DNA of 64,000 nucleotides, taken from Rhodobacter capsulatus. GTDB taxonomy: Bacteria; Pseudomonadota; Alphaproteobacteria; Rhodobacterales; Rhodobacteraceae. The position numbers and the translations under genes were made by a program. The stretch spans positions 1 through 64,000 of the forward strand of contig NZ_QKZO01000012.1 in assembly GCF_003254295.1 (NCBI RefSeq). The letters are read 5' to 3'. Position 1 is the first letter of the stretch. Every line of letters begins with the position of its first letter. Of the stretch, positions 26,950-35,981 are shown piece after piece. The notes under the pieces were generated by a model. It was given only the letters and a program-made list of their open reading frames with translations. It made no database searches and had not been told where the DNA came from.

Positions 26950-28245
26950 ATGTTCAGAACCGCTTCTCTCGTCACCGTGCTGACCGCCCTTGGCGCGACC
27001 ACGGCCCTTGCCCAGACCGACATCACCTGGTGGCACGGCATGGGCGGGCGCAATGGCGAAGTGATCAACGAAGTCGCGCAGAAATTCAACGAGGCGCAGA
27101 CCGCCTGCCATCTGACGCCGCTCTCGAAGGGCACTTATGAAGAGGCGCTGGCCGCGGGCATCGCCGCCTTCCGCTCGGGCGAGCAGCCCGACATCCTGCA
27201 GGTCTTCGACGCGGGCGCCGCCACGATCATCGCCGCCAAGGGCGCGACCATCCCGGCCGAGGATCTGATCACCGGCGCGGGCAAGCCCTTTGACCGCAAC
27301 GCTTTCATCCCGGGCGTGCGCAGCTTTTACGCCGATGCCTCGGGCAAGTTCATCGGCATGCCGTTCAACTCCTCGGCGCCGATCATGTATGTCAACACCG
27401 CGGCGCTGGCCAAGGCCGGTGTGAGCGCGCCGAAGACCTGGGAAGAGTTCGAAGCGATCGCGCCGAAGCTGAAAGCGGCGGGCTACATTCCGCTGACCGC
27501 CTCGCAGCTGACCTGGCAATTCGTCGAGAATTTCAAATCGCGCAACAACCAGCAATTCGCGACGAATGGCAACGGCTATGACGCGACCGAGGGGACCGAG
27601 ATCATCGTCAATGATGCCAACACCGTGATGATGTTCGACAAGCTCAAGGCCTGGGCCGATGCGGGCTATTTCGGCTTTTACGGCGCGGGCTGGGCGGACA
27701 ACCAGAAACCCTTCGAGGAAGGCAAGGCCGCGCTCTGGATCGGCTCTTCGGGCAGTTTCGGCGGCCTTGCGAAAACCGCCACCGCGCCGTTTTCCGCCGA
27801 TTTCCTGCCCTATTGGCAAAGCCTGGGCGCGGGCAAGCAAAGTTTCATCGGCGGCGCGGCGCTGTTTGCGATGGCGGGCAAACCGGCGGAAAACACCGCC
27901 TGCACGGCCGAGTTCTTCAGCTTCCTGACCCAGCCCGAAGTGCAGAAATTCTACCATCAGGCGACGGGCTACGTGCCGATCACCACCGCCGCTTATGAGC
28001 TGGCGAAATCCGAGGGCTGGTATGAAAGCCACCCCGTGGCCGAGGTCGGCATCAAGCAGCTGATGCTGCCCGCGGGGGACTGGACCCGGGGCTACCGGAT
28101 GGGCTTCTTCCCGCAGATCCGCACGATCGAGGAACGCGAGTTCAACCGCATCTTCTCGGGCGAGGTGACGCCGAAAGAGGCGCTGGCCACCGTCCAGACC
28201 GAGGCGAATGCGCTGTTGGCGAAATTCGCCAAGACCGCGAACTGA
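26950..28245 (+). CDS. ugpB: Glycerol-3-phosphate ABC transporter, periplasmic binding protein
   Basis: The 431-aa product has a signal peptide ending in TTALAQ and the family opening ITWWHGMGG. Further UgpB hallmarks are the conserved PFNSSAPIMYVN stretch in the hinge region, the TWEEFEAIAPKL helix, and GGAALFAMAG followed by the C-terminal repeat of helices. It captures sn-glycerol-3-phosphate or its diesters in the periplasm and hands them to the UgpAE channel. It is first in ugpBAEC, with a GGAG ribosome site before the ATG. A Pho box 45 bp upstream suggests induction in phosphate starvation. A hairpin after the stop probably lowers expression of the downstream genes relative to it. Substrate is assigned by operon type and similarity. 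Confidence 0.9.
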   Translation: MFRTASLVTVLTALGATTALAQTDITWWHGMGGRNGEVINEVAQKFNEAQTACHLTPLSKGTYEEALAAGIAAFRSGEQPDILQVFDAGAATIIAAKGATIPAEDLITGAGKPFDRNAFIPGVRSFYADASGKFIGMPFNSSAPIMYVNTAALAKAGVSAPKTWEEFEAIAPKLKAAGYIPLTASQLTWQFVENFKSRNNQQFATNGNGYDATEGTEIIVNDANTVMMFDKLKAWADAGYFGFYGAGWADNQKPFEEGKAALWIGSSGSFGGLAKTATAPFSADFLPYWQSLGAGKQSFIGGAALFAMAGKPAENTACTAEFFSFLTQPEVQKFYHQATGYVPITTAAYELAKSEGWYESHPVAEVGIKQLMLPAGDWTRGYRMGFFPQIRTIEEREFNRIFSGEVTPKEALATVQTEANALLAKFAKTAN

Positions 28246-28261
28246 TCTGTCGCGAGGACAG

Positions 28262-28291
28262 GGCCCCGGGGGGAACGCCCCGGGGTCTTTT
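28262..28291 (+). terminator. Intra-operon hairpin with T-run between ugpB and ugpA
   Basis: A 10-bp stem (28262-28271 with 28278-28287, one G-T pair) closes a six-base loop and is followed by TTTT. It lies in the 64-bp gap between ugpB and ugpA. It probably acts as a partial terminator or mRNA end protector, giving more binding protein than permease. Confidence 0.7.
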
Positions 28292-28309
28292 CGCCATGAA
28301 AGCTGCCGC

Positions 28310-29224
28310 ATGACCGCTTCCCCCCAGACTGCCGCGCCGCCCGCGAAACAGGCGCAGTTCGACCACCGCTGGACGCCGTGGGCTTTCGTGGCGCCGCAAC
28401 TGCTGATCGTGGCGATCTTTTTCTACTGGCCCTCGGTGCAGGCGGTGACCTCGTCCTTTTACCTTGAAGATCCGTTCGGCTTTGGCGCCTCTTTCGTCGG
28501 GCTCGACAATTACCGCGAGGCGCTGGGGTCAGCGGAATACCGCCAGATCGCGGGCTTCACCGCGTTTTTCGCCGCCACCGTCACCGCGCTGGCGCTGGGG
28601 CTGGGGCTTTTGCTCGCCGTCAAGGCCGATGCGGTCTTGCGCGGCGCGGGCGCCTACAAGACGGCGCTGATCTCGGTCTATGCCATCGCGCCGCCGGTCG
28701 TCGGGCTGATCGGCATGATGATGTTCGACATGCATATCGGCCCCTTCACCCGCGCCGCCGCGCTGATCGGCTGGGATCTGAAGGTCGGCATCGATTACTG
28801 GGACACCGCCATCGCGCTGATCACCGTCGCGGTCTGGAAGCAGATCCCCTACAATTTCATCTTCTTCCTGTCGGGGCTGCAGGCGGTTCCGGCCGCGGTG
28901 CGCGAGGCGGCGCGGATCGACGCGACCTCACGCTGGCGGCAGTTTCGCGATGTCACGCTGCCGCTTCTGGCGCCGACCGCGTTCTTTTTGCTGGTGATCA
29001 ACATCACCTATGCGCTGTTCGACACTTTCGGGATCATCGACGTGATGGTGAAGGACAAGCCCGCCAACAACCCGATCACGCTCGTCTACAAGGTCTATCT
29101 GGACGGCTTCAAGGGCAACGACATCGGCGGCTCCTCGGCGCAATCGGTGATCCTGATGGTGGTCGTCGCAACCCTCACCCTCGCGCAGTTCCGCCTGATC
29201 GAGCGGCGCGTGCATTACGGGTGA
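28310..29224 (+). CDS. ugpA: Glycerol-3-phosphate ABC transporter, permease
   Basis: The 304-aa protein has six membrane helices; the first is PQLLIVAIFFYWPSVQAV, near residues 25-45. The cytoplasmic EAA loop for the ATPase reads AAVREAARIDATSRWRQFRDVTLP, broken here: EAARIDA then the G-to-S change in the usual DGA-x-x-W. After the P-loop-like start, FYLEDPFGFGASFVGLDNY is the standard UgpA periplasmic entry segment. It forms the channel with UgpE, 4 bp downstream. The ATG at 28310 was chosen because the upstream frame is non-coding hairpin sequence. Confidence 0.9.
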   Translation: MTASPQTAAPPAKQAQFDHRWTPWAFVAPQLLIVAIFFYWPSVQAVTSSFYLEDPFGFGASFVGLDNYREALGSAEYRQIAGFTAFFAATVTALALGLGLLLAVKADAVLRGAGAYKTALISVYAIAPPVVGLIGMMMFDMHIGPFTRAAALIGWDLKVGIDYWDTAIALITVAVWKQIPYNFIFFLSGLQAVPAAVREAARIDATSRWRQFRDVTLPLLAPTAFFLLVINITYALFDTFGIIDVMVKDKPANNPITLVYKVYLDGFKGNDIGGSSAQSVILMVVVATLTLAQFRLIERRVHYG

Positions 29225-29227
29225 TCC

Positions 29228-30070
29228 ATGCGACGGTTCCGACCCCTTGACCATCTGATCCTGCTTCTGGGCGCGGCCTTTCTGCTGGCGCCGGTGCTGA
29301 TGGCCTTTCTGTCCTCGACCCATGCGGCGGCGGACATCCACATGAACGGGCTTTACCTGACCCCCGGCACCGAGGGCCTGGCCACCTACAAAAAGGTGCT
29401 GACACAAAAGGGCGGCTTCACCGGCGAGGTGACCGGAGCAAGGATGGCGCTGAATTCGCTGATCCTTGGCCTTGGCTTTGCGCTTGGCAAGCTGATCGTC
29501 TCGATGCTGGCGGCCTACGGGCTGGTCTATTTCCGCTTCCGCTTTGCCACGCCGATCTTCTGGGGGATCTTCACCACGCTGCTGCTGCCGCTCGAAGTGC
29601 GGATCATGCCCTCTTATCAGGTGATGAGCCAGCTTGGCGCGCTCAATACCACTTGGGGGCTGATCGTGCCGCTTCTGGCTTCGGCCACCGGCACCTTCTA
29701 CTTCCGGCAGTTCTTCAAATCCGTCCCCGATGAACTGCTGGAGGCCGCGCGGATCGACGGCGCCGGGCCGTGGCGGTTCTTTGCGGGCATCCTCGTGCCG
29801 CTCTCGCGGCCGATGATGGCGGCGATCTTCATCATCATGTTCGTTTACGGCTGGAACCAGTATCTCTGGCCGATGCTGATGACCACCGACGAGCGGTTCT
29901 TCACCCTGATGCGCGGGATCAAGACGATCCTGCAGGTCTGGGTCGGCAGCCAGATCCCCGATTACAACGAAGCCTTCGCCCTTGCGGTGCTGGCGATGCT
30001 GCCGCCTCTGGGGGTGGTGATCGTGTTCCAGCGCCTCTTCGTCAAGGGCCTGACCGAAAGCGACAAATGA
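29228..30070 (+). CDS. ugpE: Glycerol-3-phosphate ABC transporter, permease
   Basis: The 280-aa inner-membrane protein has six helices, the first at about 10-30 ([19 protein letters not shown]), and the family EAA loop [17 protein letters not shown]. The segment [21 protein letters not shown] is split over the third helix and loop and is typical of UgpE. It pairs with UgpA to form the sn-glycerol-3-phosphate channel. It starts 4 bp after ugpA, and its TGA overlaps the ugpC start (ATGA), so the three are coupled. Confidence 0.9.
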   Translation: MRRFRPLDHLILLLGAAFLLAPVLMAFLSSTHAAADIHMNGLYLTPGTEGLATYKKVLTQKGGFTGEVTGARMALNSLILGLGFALGKLIVSMLAAYGLVYFRFRFATPIFWGIFTTLLLPLEVRIMPSYQVMSQLGALNTTWGLIVPLLASATGTFYFRQFFKSVPDELLEAARIDGAGPWRFFAGILVPLSRPMMAAIFIIMFVYGWNQYLWPMLMTTDERFFTLMRGIKTILQVWVGSQIPDYNEAFALAVLAMLPPLGVVIVFQRLFVKGLTESDK

Positions 30071-31167
30071 TGGCGGCACTTACCCTTGAAAGCCTGGGCA
30101 AGACCTATGCGGGCGGCACGACGGCGGTCAGCGACGTGTCGCTTGCCGTGGCGGATGGCGAATTCATCGTGCTGGTCGGCCCCTCGGGCTGCGGAAAATC
30201 GACGCTTTTGCGGATGGTGGCGGGGCTGGAGGAGATCAGCACCGGCACGGTGACCATCGGCGATCGCGTGGTGAACCGGCTGGAACCGGCCGAGCGCGAC
30301 ATCGCCATGGTGTTTCAGAACTACGCGCTTTATCCGCATATGACGGTGCGCGAAAACATGTCCTGGGGGCTGAGGAACCGCCGCATCCCCGCGGCCGAGA
30401 TCGCCGCCCGGGTCGAGGAAGCGGCGCGGATGCTGGAGCTGCAGGCCCATCTCGACCGCAAGCCGCGCGCGCTTTCGGGCGGGCAGCGCCAGCGCGTCGC
30501 CATGGGCCGCGCCATCACGCGCCAGCCCGCGGCGTTCCTGTTCGACGAGCCGCTCTCGAACCTTGATGCGAAACTGCGCGTCACCATGCGCGGCGAAATC
30601 CGCAAGCTGCAAAAGCGCCTTGGCACCACCGCGCTTTATGTCACCCATGACCAGCTGGAGGCGATGACCTTGGCCGACCGGCTGGTGGTGCTCAACGGCG
30701 GCAAGATCGAGCAGGTCGGCCGCCCGCTTGAGGTCTATCACCGCCCGGCCTCGACCTTTGTCGCGGCCTTCATCGGCGCACCGGCGATGAACCTGATGGA
30801 TGCGCGGATCGAGGCGGGGCGGCTCATGCTGGCGGGCGTCGATCTGGGCGCGGTGGACAGCGGCCCGCGCATGGTCACGCTGGGCATCCGGGCCGAGGAT
30901 CTGCGGCTGCGCGCGGCGGGCGGGCTGCCCTTTCGCCTCGACGGGATCGAGGAGCTGGGCGCCACGCGGCTGGTGCATGGCTTCCTCGAGGATCAGCCGC
31001 TTTGCCTGTCCCTGCCCTCGGGGGCGGATCTGCCCGCGGGGCTGCATCTGGGCGCCGATCCGGCGGCCTGGCATCTGTTCGACACGCTGACCGGGAAGCG
31101 GCTGCCGTCGGCGTTGCATCCGGCCGCCCGGTCCCGGATCGCCGCCGGGGCTGATCCGCTGTCCTAA
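30067..31167 (+). CDS. ugpC: Glycerol-3-phosphate ABC transporter, ATP-binding protein
   Basis: The 366-aa ATPase shows Walker [10 protein letters not shown] (about 38-46), the Q-loop [11 protein letters not shown], the signature LSGGQRQRV, Walker [12 protein letters not shown] and the switch histidine in VTHDQLEAM. The C-terminal third (about 240-366) is the OB-type regulatory domain of MalK/UgpC proteins, which in E. coli UgpC responds to PhoU and phosphate. It drives uptake through UgpAE. The first of two consecutive ATGs overlaps the ugpE stop; either may be used. It closes the operon, facing the convergent cyclic-di-GMP gene 21 bp away. Confidence 0.9.
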   Translation: MMAALTLESLGKTYAGGTTAVSDVSLAVADGEFIVLVGPSGCGKSTLLRMVAGLEEISTGTVTIGDRVVNRLEPAERDIAMVFQNYALYPHMTVRENMSWGLRNRRIPAAEIAARVEEAARMLELQAHLDRKPRALSGGQRQRVAMGRAITRQPAAFLFDEPLSNLDAKLRVTMRGEIRKLQKRLGTTALYVTHDQLEAMTLADRLVVLNGGKIEQVGRPLEVYHRPASTFVAAFIGAPAMNLMDARIEAGRLMLAGVDLGAVDSGPRMVTLGIRAEDLRLRAAGGLPFRLDGIEELGATRLVHGFLEDQPLCLSLPSGADLPAGLHLGADPAAWHLFDTLTGKRLPSALHPAARSRIAAGADPLS

Positions 31168-31188
31168 GCCCGGGACCGCCGGGGGGCG

Positions 31189-32967
31189 TCAGACACAGGC
31201 CTCCATCTGCAGGCTGGCCTTTTGCTGCCGCGCCAGCGATTTCAGCGCGGTCAGCCGGGTGGTCAGCGCCAGCGTCGTCTGCGGCCGATAGCCCGGTTCC
31301 AGCCGCAAGGCCGCGACGGTACAGGACAGCAGCGGGAACCGGGTCTGCGTGCCGTCACGCGCGCGCGCCTCGATGAAGCCCGCGGCGCGGTCTTCGGGGC
31401 TGTAAAGGCTCTCGGCCACATGGCGGAACCGCGCCCCGATCGTCTGCATGATCTTGTCCAGCGCGTCGCAGGCCGCGCCCTCGGCCCCCAGAAAGAAATC
31501 GTCGCCGCCGATATGGCCGACAAAGGCGGCGTGATCGCGTTCCAGCGATTTCAGGATCGAGGCCAGGATCAGGATCGCCCGATCCCCCATCTCGAAGCCG
31601 TATCGGTCGTTGAAGGCCTTGAAATGATCGATGTCGATATAGGCGACCAGTCGCGGCCCGGCGGTCTCGGTCAGACATCCCTCCAGAAACCCGGCAATCG
31701 CGTTGTTGCCCGGCAGCCGCGTCAGCGGATTTTGCGCCGCCGCCTGCTGCAGCCGGACCTCGTTGGCAAGCTTGAGCAGGCTGCCCGAGGACATGTAGCC
31801 CAGATAGCGCAGCGCCTTGGTGACGACGACGCCGTCCTCGGCATGATCAGCGATCAGTTCCAGCCGCTGCGCGATCGGCGTGCTGCTTTCCAGCGTCGGG
31901 ATCGGCCGGACGAAATCGCCGATCGTCATGCCGATCGAGCGGTTGCGCGCCAGATCGCGCCCGAAGGGGGAATGCAGCAGCGGCTTGACGTCGCTTTCGC
32001 GGACCGCGCCGCGGGGCAGGCCGTCGCGATCCAGAACCGGATAGACGTTGCGGCCGGGATTGACCGTCAGCTGGTCGAACAGCACCGCAAGCGGCGTGTT
32101 TTCCTGCAGCGTCGGCACCTCCTCGATGAACTTCTCGATCATCAGGCTCTCGCCGCTTTCGGCGGCCGCGGCACCGGCATGCACCCGCTCGGCATAGCCC
32201 GTTGCAAGCTCGCTCGGATCGGTGGCCGGACGCGCGATCAGATAGCCCTGAATGAGATCGCAATTGGCTTCGCGGCAACAGATCAGCTGCTCGACCGTCT
32301 CGACCCCCTCGGCGATCACCCGGCTGCCCAGCGTATGCGCCAGATCGACGATCGAGCCGACCAGCAACCGCTTTTTCGCATCGCTCGGCATCGATTTGAT
32401 GAAGAACTTGTCGATCTTGATAAAATCGGGCGCCGCCTGATAAAGCATCTGCATCCCCGAGACGCCGGTGCCGAAATCGTCGATGGCGATCTGGAGCCCG
32501 GCGGCGCGCAGACCGCGCACCGCCTCTTCGAAGGCCTCGGGCGCAAGCGGTTGATGTGCCTCGGAGAGTTCGATGCACAGATCCTGCGCAGACAGGCCAA
32601 GCTGCTCGCAGCGCAGTTCCAGAAAGGTGCGCAGGGCCCGCCAGTGCTGCAGATTGCGCCCGTCGAGATTGAGAAACAGAGCGCCGCCTTCGGCCTTCGG
32701 AAACCGCGCCCGCGCGGCAATCGCCTTCGCGATCACGCAGCAATCCACCTCGAACAGCCGCTTGCGCGCGGCGGCGCCATCAAGAAGCGCGCCCGGATCG
32801 GGAAAGCCCAGATCGTCGAAGCCGCGCATCAGCGCCTCATGCGCGACAACGACGCCGGTGTTTGCCTCGACGATCGGTTGCAGCGCAACCACCAGATGAT
32901 GGTTCACATCCCTCAGAAACTGCTCGGAGTCGAAATTGTGCAGCCATATCGGCAGTTCGTCCCGCAT
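31189..32967 (-). CDS. Cyclic-di-GMP protein with EAL, CBS and GGDEF domains
   Basis: The 592-aa product lacks membrane helices. An EAL phosphodiesterase domain (about 12-240) keeps HEALMRG, LNLDGRNL, ELSEAH, IDDFGTG, IKIDKFFI and AEGVET, so hydrolysis of c-di-GMP seems possible. A CBS pair (about 255-380), which usually binds nucleotides, follows, and then a GGDEF domain (about 400-570) with DIDHFKAFND and a GGDDF active loop that could still make c-di-GMP or bind GTP. The RFP-type order EAL-CBS-GGDEF suggests a regulator that senses a nucleotide and switches activity. The ATG at 32967 has a GAGAGAGA-type ribosome site; the extra upstream codons look untranslated. It is convergent with ugpC, so not part of that operon. 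Confidence 0.88.
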   Translation of the reverse strand: MRDELPIWLHNFDSEQFLRDVNHHLVVALQPIVEANTGVVVAHEALMRGFDDLGFPDPGALLDGAAARKRLFEVDCCVIAKAIAARARFPKAEGGALFLNLDGRNLQHWRALRTFLELRCEQLGLSAQDLCIELSEAHQPLAPEAFEEAVRGLRAAGLQIAIDDFGTGVSGMQMLYQAAPDFIKIDKFFIKSMPSDAKKRLLVGSIVDLAHTLGSRVIAEGVETVEQLICCREANCDLIQGYLIARPATDPSELATGYAERVHAGAAAAESGESLMIEKFIEEVPTLQENTPLAVLFDQLTVNPGRNVYPVLDRDGLPRGAVRESDVKPLLHSPFGRDLARNRSIGMTIGDFVRPIPTLESSTPIAQRLELIADHAEDGVVVTKALRYLGYMSSGSLLKLANEVRLQQAAAQNPLTRLPGNNAIAGFLEGCLTETAGPRLVAYIDIDHFKAFNDRYGFEMGDRAILILASILKSLERDHAAFVGHIGGDDFFLGAEGAACDALDKIMQTIGARFRHVAESLYSPEDRAAGFIEARARDGTQTRFPLLSCTVAALRLEPGYRPQTTLALTTRLTALKSLARQQKASLQMEACV

Positions 32968-33042
32968 CCCGTCTCTCTCGCAAGATTTCCCGACCGATAG
33001 CCGGTCCGGCTTAACGAGCCATGAACCCGGCCCCGTCACCGC

Positions 33043-33963
33043 TCAGCGCCAGAGCGGATTCGACCAGGCGCGACGTCCCGCCGCATCCACCACCGTCACC
33101 CGCAACCACGGCGAGGCCGCCAGCCGGGCATCAAGCAAGACCCGCGTGCGCGTCATCGCGCTGCCGTGCCGCGCCACCACGGCCGAGGCCTGCCCCTGCA
33201 CGATCACGCTGACGACGGCGCCGCTCTCCACCTCGATCGCGGTGCCGTCAAAGCGGATCGCGCGCAGCTCGGGCCCCTGCGAGGCATAGAAATGCCCCGC
33301 CTTCAGCGCCGCCAGCAGCGCCTCGGGGGTGTTTTCGGGCGCCTTCACCATCACCCAGCCGCCGAAATGATCGGGTTCGGTGAAATGGGCGTCGTCGGTG
33401 GCGATCAGGTTCAGCCGGCGGCCCCCGGTCAGCAGCAGATCGGCGATTGCCGCGCCATCGCCGCGATCGGCGCCGGTGGCGCAGCCGTGGTTGTAGATCT
33501 CGATCGCATGGGCGGCGGTCAGGCTGCGGGCGTCCGACAGGCTCAGCCCCGACCAATGCGGATGCGCGATCGCGACGAAAGCCCCCGCCGCCACCGCCCG
33601 CGCGGCGATCTCGGGCCCGGTTTCCTGCCCCGCGACCGGGGTGAAATCGGGACTGAGAGAGGGCGCGAAATCGGCGGGCAGGCCGACCGCCAGAATGTGC
33701 CACAGCTCGCCGTTTTCAAGCGCGCCGGAATGCAGTTCGGCGCCGGGCAGCGTGGTGAAATCCGCGCTGCGAAACGGCGCGGTGTCGGTGATCGGATAGC
33801 CGTAGCAGCCGACGAAATGATCGGTCAGCGCCAGAAAGTCATAGCCCTCGGCGGCATAGCGGCGGCAGACCTCCGCGGGCGGCAGCGCCCCGTCGGAGCG
33901 GTCGGAATGGCAGTGCAGATTGCCGCGCCAGAATTTTCCGGGGGCGGTGAAGGTGTCGATCAT
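33043..33963 (-). CDS. PHP-domain metal-dependent phosphoesterase
   Basis: The 306-aa product has the PHP motifs: HCHSDRSDG (the HxH metal pair, about 17-25), ALTDH, a GAELHSG glutamate, AIAHPHW and ATDDAHF. They form a trinuclear metal site that hydrolyses phosphoesters. The C-terminal 70 residues form a strand-rich domain (VSVIVQGQASAVV, WLRVTVVDAAG) like those of stand-alone PHP phosphodiesterases. The substrate is unknown. Its place between ugp and phn genes would fit release of phosphate from organic esters, but no Pho box is seen before it. The ATG at 33963 is chosen because the PHP fold begins 12 residues later. Confidence 0.85.
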   Translation of the reverse strand: MIDTFTAPGKFWRGNLHCHSDRSDGALPPAEVCRRYAAEGYDFLALTDHFVGCYGYPITDTAPFRSADFTTLPGAELHSGALENGELWHILAVGLPADFAPSLSPDFTPVAGQETGPEIAARAVAAGAFVAIAHPHWSGLSLSDARSLTAAHAIEIYNHGCATGADRGDGAAIADLLLTGGRRLNLIATDDAHFTEPDHFGGWVMVKAPENTPEALLAALKAGHFYASQGPELRAIRFDGTAIEVESGAVVSVIVQGQASAVVARHGSAMTRTRVLLDARLAASPWLRVTVVDAAGRRAWSNPLWR

Positions 33964-34078
33964 GGTCCGGTTCCCTGGGCCTTGCGGCCCGCATGCTGTT
34001 GGCGACCGCGACGGCGCCGCGCCGCGAGGTCGGGCGCAAAATGCCACGCAACCCGGACAGAATCATGACGGTCCGGCG

Positions 34079-34324
34079 CTAGCGGCGGTGCAGGCATTCC
34101 CGTTGGTGACGGCGCAGCAGCTCGACCAGCCTGCGCGCCGAAATCCGGCCGTCGCGCTTGAGTTCGACGATCACGCATTCGGTCTCGTCCAGCGCCCCGG
34201 TCTCGTCCTTGAGCCGCACGAGCATGCCCACCGCATCCTCGCCGATCGCCCTGTTCATGTCGAGTTTCGCGATCCGCGCAAAGCGCGCGACAAGCTCGGC
34301 AACCGCGGGCCTTGGTTTCTTCAT
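34079..34324 (-). CDS. Small protein of unknown function (81 aa)
   Basis: A short charged helical protein (MKKPRPAVAELVARF, then IAKLDMNRAIGEDAVG, then ECVIVELKRDGRISARRLVE). The mixture of a basic N-terminus, acidic middle and an Arg-rich C-terminal helix-turn-helix-like stretch would allow nucleic acid binding, but no family is recognised. The ATG at 34324 is the better of two starts; the ribosome site is weak. It stands alone on the minus strand. Confidence 0.55.
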   Translation of the reverse strand: MKKPRPAVAELVARFARIAKLDMNRAIGEDAVGMLVRLKDETGALDETECVIVELKRDGRISARRLVELLRRHQRECLHRR

Positions 34325-34530
34325 CTGCACCCCATCACCTGAACTGAACCGTTTCGCTCCCCCGCGAACGGAGCCTAAGGCGATGGCCAACATCCTGTCC
34401 AGAATGAGAATTTCAGATCATCTGCGACAGATTGCCCACCCGTCCAAAAGACAGGGCCGGGATCGAAAACGTGCCGATCCTTTCCGCAATCCCCCTGCGG
34501 ATGCAAAATCGGCACGCATTTCGGGACCGC

Positions 34531-34974
34531 TCAGACGGCGGCGGCGGCTTTCCCGGCCCGCTTGCCCGGGCGCGCGGGCGCAGGCGCCGGGTCCGCGCTT
34601 GCCGGGGCCTGCGCCGCGGCGGCGGCAGGCGTCGTTTCGGGCGACACCGCCGCGACGGGCTCGGCCAGGGGCTGCGCAACCGCCCCGACCGCGGTTTCGC
34701 CGCCGGTTTCGCCGCCGGTTTCGACGGCGGCTTCGACAGCGGCCTCGACTGGCTGGGCCTTTTTCGCCTTGCGTTTCTTCGGCGCGGCGCCACTGTCCGT
34801 TCCGGCCCCGACCTCGGCGGATTTCGCCGCGACGAAGGCGCGCATGAAGCGGCGCAGCTCGCGCCCGGCGCTGGTGTCAAGCGCTGCGCACAAGCCAAGG
34901 AAGGCGGCCTTCTCCGCCTTCTCGACCCGGATCACCAATTGGCTTTCCTTTTTCTTTTCCTTGGTCTTGCCCAT
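34531..34974 (-). CDS. Ribbon-helix-helix-like protein with an Ala/Pro/Glu-rich tail (147 aa)
   Basis: The first 50 residues (a KTKEKKKES basic start, then LVIRVEKAEKAAFLGLCAAL and SAGRELRRFMRAFVAA) match a ribbon-helix-helix DNA-binding pattern: one strand with alternating residues and two helices. A lysine cluster (KKRKAKKAQ) and a long low-complexity tail follow, containing the small repeats EAAVEAAVE and TGGETGGET, and ending in GKRAGKAAAAV. Such histone-like or phasin-like tails can bind DNA or polymers. The Pho box at 35048-35087 is oriented toward this gene, 74 bp before its ATG, so it may itself be a phosphate-starvation protein. Function is not known. Confidence 0.65.
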   Translation of the reverse strand: MGKTKEKKKESQLVIRVEKAEKAAFLGLCAALDTSAGRELRRFMRAFVAAKSAEVGAGTDSGAAPKKRKAKKAQPVEAAVEAAVETGGETGGETAVGAVAQPLAEPVAAVSPETTPAAAAAQAPASADPAPAPARPGKRAGKAAAAV

Positions 34975-35047
34975 CGCGGCCTCCTCAAATGCAACGACAA
35001 TGTATCGACACCCGCAGCCGCCGCAACGGGATTAATGTAACGTTTTC

Positions 35048-35087
35048 ATGACACTTGGATGACGCACACATGACGCCCGCATGACAG
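35048..35087 (-). promoter_or_regulatory. Four-unit Pho box between phnX and the divergent RHH-like gene
   Basis: ATGAC occurs at 35048, 35059, 35070 and 35081, exactly 11 bp apart. On the minus strand the units read CTGTCAT, GCGTCAT, GCGTCAT and GTGTCAT. It lies 102 bp before phnX and 73 bp before the divergent gene at 34974, toward which the repeats point. Confidence 0.7.
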
Positions 35088-35189
35088 CCCGGGGCTGGCC
35101 TGCGCGCATGCGCCGCGCCCTTCCGTCATCTGGCTGCAACAAAGCGATGTCCCCCTTGGCCTGACAACGGCGAAGCGAACGGAGACAGG

Positions 35190-35981
35190 ATGAGCAAGAT
35201 CAAGGCAGTCGTCTTCGACTGGGCCGGAACGATGGTCGATTTCGGCTCTTTGGCGCCGATGGGGGCTTTCGTTCAGGCCTTCGCCGAATTCGGGGTCGCC
35301 ATCAGCGTCACCGATGCGCGCAAGCCGATGGGGCTGCGCAAATGCGACCATATCGCCGCGATGCTGGCCGAGCCGCATATCGCCGCGCGCTGGCAGGAGG
35401 CGCAGGGCGCGGCCCCCGACGCGGCGGCGGTGCAGCGGCTGCACGATGTCTTCGTGCCGATGACTGCGGCGGTGGCGGCCCGGCACGCGACGCTGGTGCC
35501 CGGGGCGCTGGAGACGGTCGACTGGCTGCGCGGTCGCGGCATCAAGATCGGCTCCACCACCGGCTACACCCGCGCGATCATGGAGCAGGTCAGCCCGGTG
35601 GCCGCAGCGCAGGGCTATGTGCCCGACACGCTGGTCTGCGCCGATGACCTGCCCGAGGGGCGGCCGGGCCCGCTGATGATGTACAAGTGCTTCACCGATC
35701 TGGCGGTGCATCCGCCACGCATGGTGATCAAGGTGGATGACACCGAGCCCGGCATCGCCGAGGGGGTGGCGGCGGGCTGCATCACCGTCGCGGTGACGCT
35801 TTCGGGCAATCATGCCGGGCTGACGGCGCGGGAGATGGCGGCCCTTTCCGAAGCGCGGCGCAACGAGATCCGGCGCCGCGCAAGGGCGGCGCTGAAGGCC
35901 GCGGGCGCCATGCATGTGATTGATACCGTGGCCGATCTGCCCTCGCTGATCCAGACCTTCGAAACCCGAGAGAGCGCATGA
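35190..35981 (+). CDS. phnX: Phosphonoacetaldehyde hydrolase (phosphonatase)
   Basis: The 263-aa HAD enzyme cleaves phosphonoacetaldehyde to acetaldehyde and phosphate (EC 3.11.1.1). The nucleophile Asp10 is in VFDWAGT, Thr14 is the phosphate-binding threonine, and the Schiff-base lysine of this family is Lys51 in GLRKCDHI. GSTTGYTR (loop 2) and VKVDDTEPGIAEG in part (KVDDT, the metal acids) follow. It is the second step of 2-aminoethylphosphonate breakdown, after PhnW, which overlaps it by 4 bp downstream. A four-unit Pho box lies upstream, consistent with induction by phosphate limitation. Confidence 0.95.
   Translation: MSKIKAVVFDWAGTMVDFGSLAPMGAFVQAFAEFGVAISVTDARKPMGLRKCDHIAAMLAEPHIAARWQEAQGAAPDAAAVQRLHDVFVPMTAAVAARHATLVPGALETVDWLRGRGIKIGSTTGYTRAIMEQVSPVAAAQGYVPDTLVCADDLPEGRPGPLMMYKCFTDLAVHPPRMVIKVDDTEPGIAEGVAAGCITVAVTLSGNHAGLTAREMAALSEARRNEIRRRARAALKAAGAMHVIDTVADLPSLIQTFETRESA

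Noticed and set aside
34413-34898. A 161-codon arginine/proline-rich frame overlapping the ribbon-helix-helix gene
   Set aside because: It is a frame-shifted reading of the low-complexity tail of the gene at 34531-34974.
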